DNA of 26,317 bases from Verrucomicrobia bacterium SCGC AAA164-M04. GTDB lineage: Bacteria; Verrucomicrobiota; Verrucomicrobiae; Verrucomicrobiales; Akkermansiaceae. The notes beneath the pieces are model-generated. The model searched no databases and was not told where the DNA came from. It worked only from the letters and a program-made list of their open reading frames with translations. Positions 26,045 to 26,317 of the stretch are shown piece after piece. Every line of letters starts with the position of its first letter. Position 1 is the stretch's first letter. The translations under genes and the position numbers were made by a program. Where the stretch lies: NCBI GenBank assembly GCA_000383735.1, contig KB912122.1:6379-32695 (forward strand). The letters run 5' to 3'.

Positions 26045-26317
26045 GACCAAGGGTCCCTCCCCAACAATTGTTCGCAAAGTCGAAATGCGGACCAAAGACC
26101 ATCTTCGTGAAATCCAAATCGCTGCCAAGCGCCGCAGAAATATCTTCCTGTATCGGCGGCGTTGAGTTTAGGCACTTCTTTTTGAGCAGCGATACTCTTT
26201 AGATCAAAAAGCGGATGGCCGTATTCTAATTCCTTGATGATATGCTCATCGGGAATTCTGCTTGATGGGTTAATTGAGACAAAAAAATCTTTCTTTGCGG
26301 TGGCGCCTTGAAGGCTA
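26041..26317 (-). CDS. FAD-dependent amine-oxidase-like oxidoreductase (C-terminal fragment; 5' end outside window)
   Basis: The last 91 codons of a flavoprotein are present; the rest lies beyond the right edge. I translated the frame by hand: it reads VSINPSSRIP, then GHPLFDLKSIAAQKEVPKLN, then GRYFCGAWQRFGFHEDGLWS and ends LLGRDPWS before TGA at 26041-26043. The FCGAW-x-x-x-GFHEDG stretch is the conserved C-terminal FAD contact of the NAD(P)/FAD-dependent amine-oxidase-like proteins found beside DUF1365 and CFA-synthase-like genes. The stop overlaps the DUF1365 ATG (ATGA), making this the earliest gene of the lipid operon visible here. It may oxidise or desaturate the acyl chain. The N-terminal Rossmann GxGxxG cannot be checked. 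Confidence 0.88.
   Translation of the reverse strand, partial: SLQGATAKKDFFVSINPSSRIPDEHIIKELEYGHPLFDLKSIAAQKEVPKLNAADTGRYFCGAWQRFGFHEDGLWSAFRLCEQLLGRDPWS

Noticed and set aside
26045..26128. N-terminal extension of the DUF1365 protein
   Set aside because: The added 28 residues lie inside the conserved end of the FAD oxidoreductase; the ATG at 26044 overlaps that gene's stop.

Overview
The window is a compact, intron-free bacterial stretch with 24 protein genes, two of them cut by the window edges. I see no tRNA, rRNA, CRISPR array, insertion sequence or phage gene. The pairing of a DUF1800 protein carrying EF-hand/thrombospondin-3-like calcium loops with a Tat-exported DUF1501 protein, a secreted terpene-cyclase-fold protein and weak Shine-Dalgarno signals suggests the Planctomycetes-Verrucomicrobia-Chlamydiae group, most likely a Verrucomicrobiota member. 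This assignment is an inference; no rRNA gene is present to confirm it.

Layout. Positions 1-1014 (minus) hold the 5'-nuclease end of DNA polymerase I, divergent from a secreted Pro/Ala-linker protein (1118-1948, plus). A bidirectional terminator at 1969-1999 separates that gene from a long minus-strand housekeeping run read from 12678 down to 2030: carA, purA, uppS, a sigma-54-type response regulator, upp, a large exported TPR protein, then korA and korB after a 117-base gap. Nucleotide synthesis and salvage (carA, purA, upp), lipid-carrier synthesis for the envelope (uppS), ferredoxin-linked 2-oxoacid oxidation (korAB) and one regulator therefore share a strand.

From 12910 to 16939 (plus) lies a tightly overlapping three-gene unit: DUF1800, DUF1501 and a small membrane-anchored protein with a pseudopilin-G-like tail. 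Convergent to it is a three-gene minus-strand unit (20255-16955): a spermidine-synthase-like Rossmann protein, an orphan HlyD/MFP-type adaptor and a secreted alpha/alpha-barrel protein of the squalene-cyclase/prenyltransferase repeat fold. Next come a peptidoglycan amidase lipoprotein and a YkgJ-type Cys-cluster protein (plus), ending in a perfect GC-rich palindrome.

The most interesting part is 21706-26317 (minus): six genes joined stop-to-start by 4- or 8-base overlaps. They are an FAD-dependent amine-oxidase-like protein (only its C-terminus is in the window), DUF1365, a cyclopropane-fatty-acid-synthase homologue, DUF2062, DUF1295 (steroid 5-alpha-reductase-like) and a second, divergent CFA-type methyltransferase. 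I interpret this as a membrane-lipid acyl-chain modification operon. Both methyltransferases depart from the canonical bicarbonate-binding active site of cyclopropane synthase, at different residues, so the product may be a methylated, desaturated or oxygenated fatty acid rather than a simple cyclopropane.
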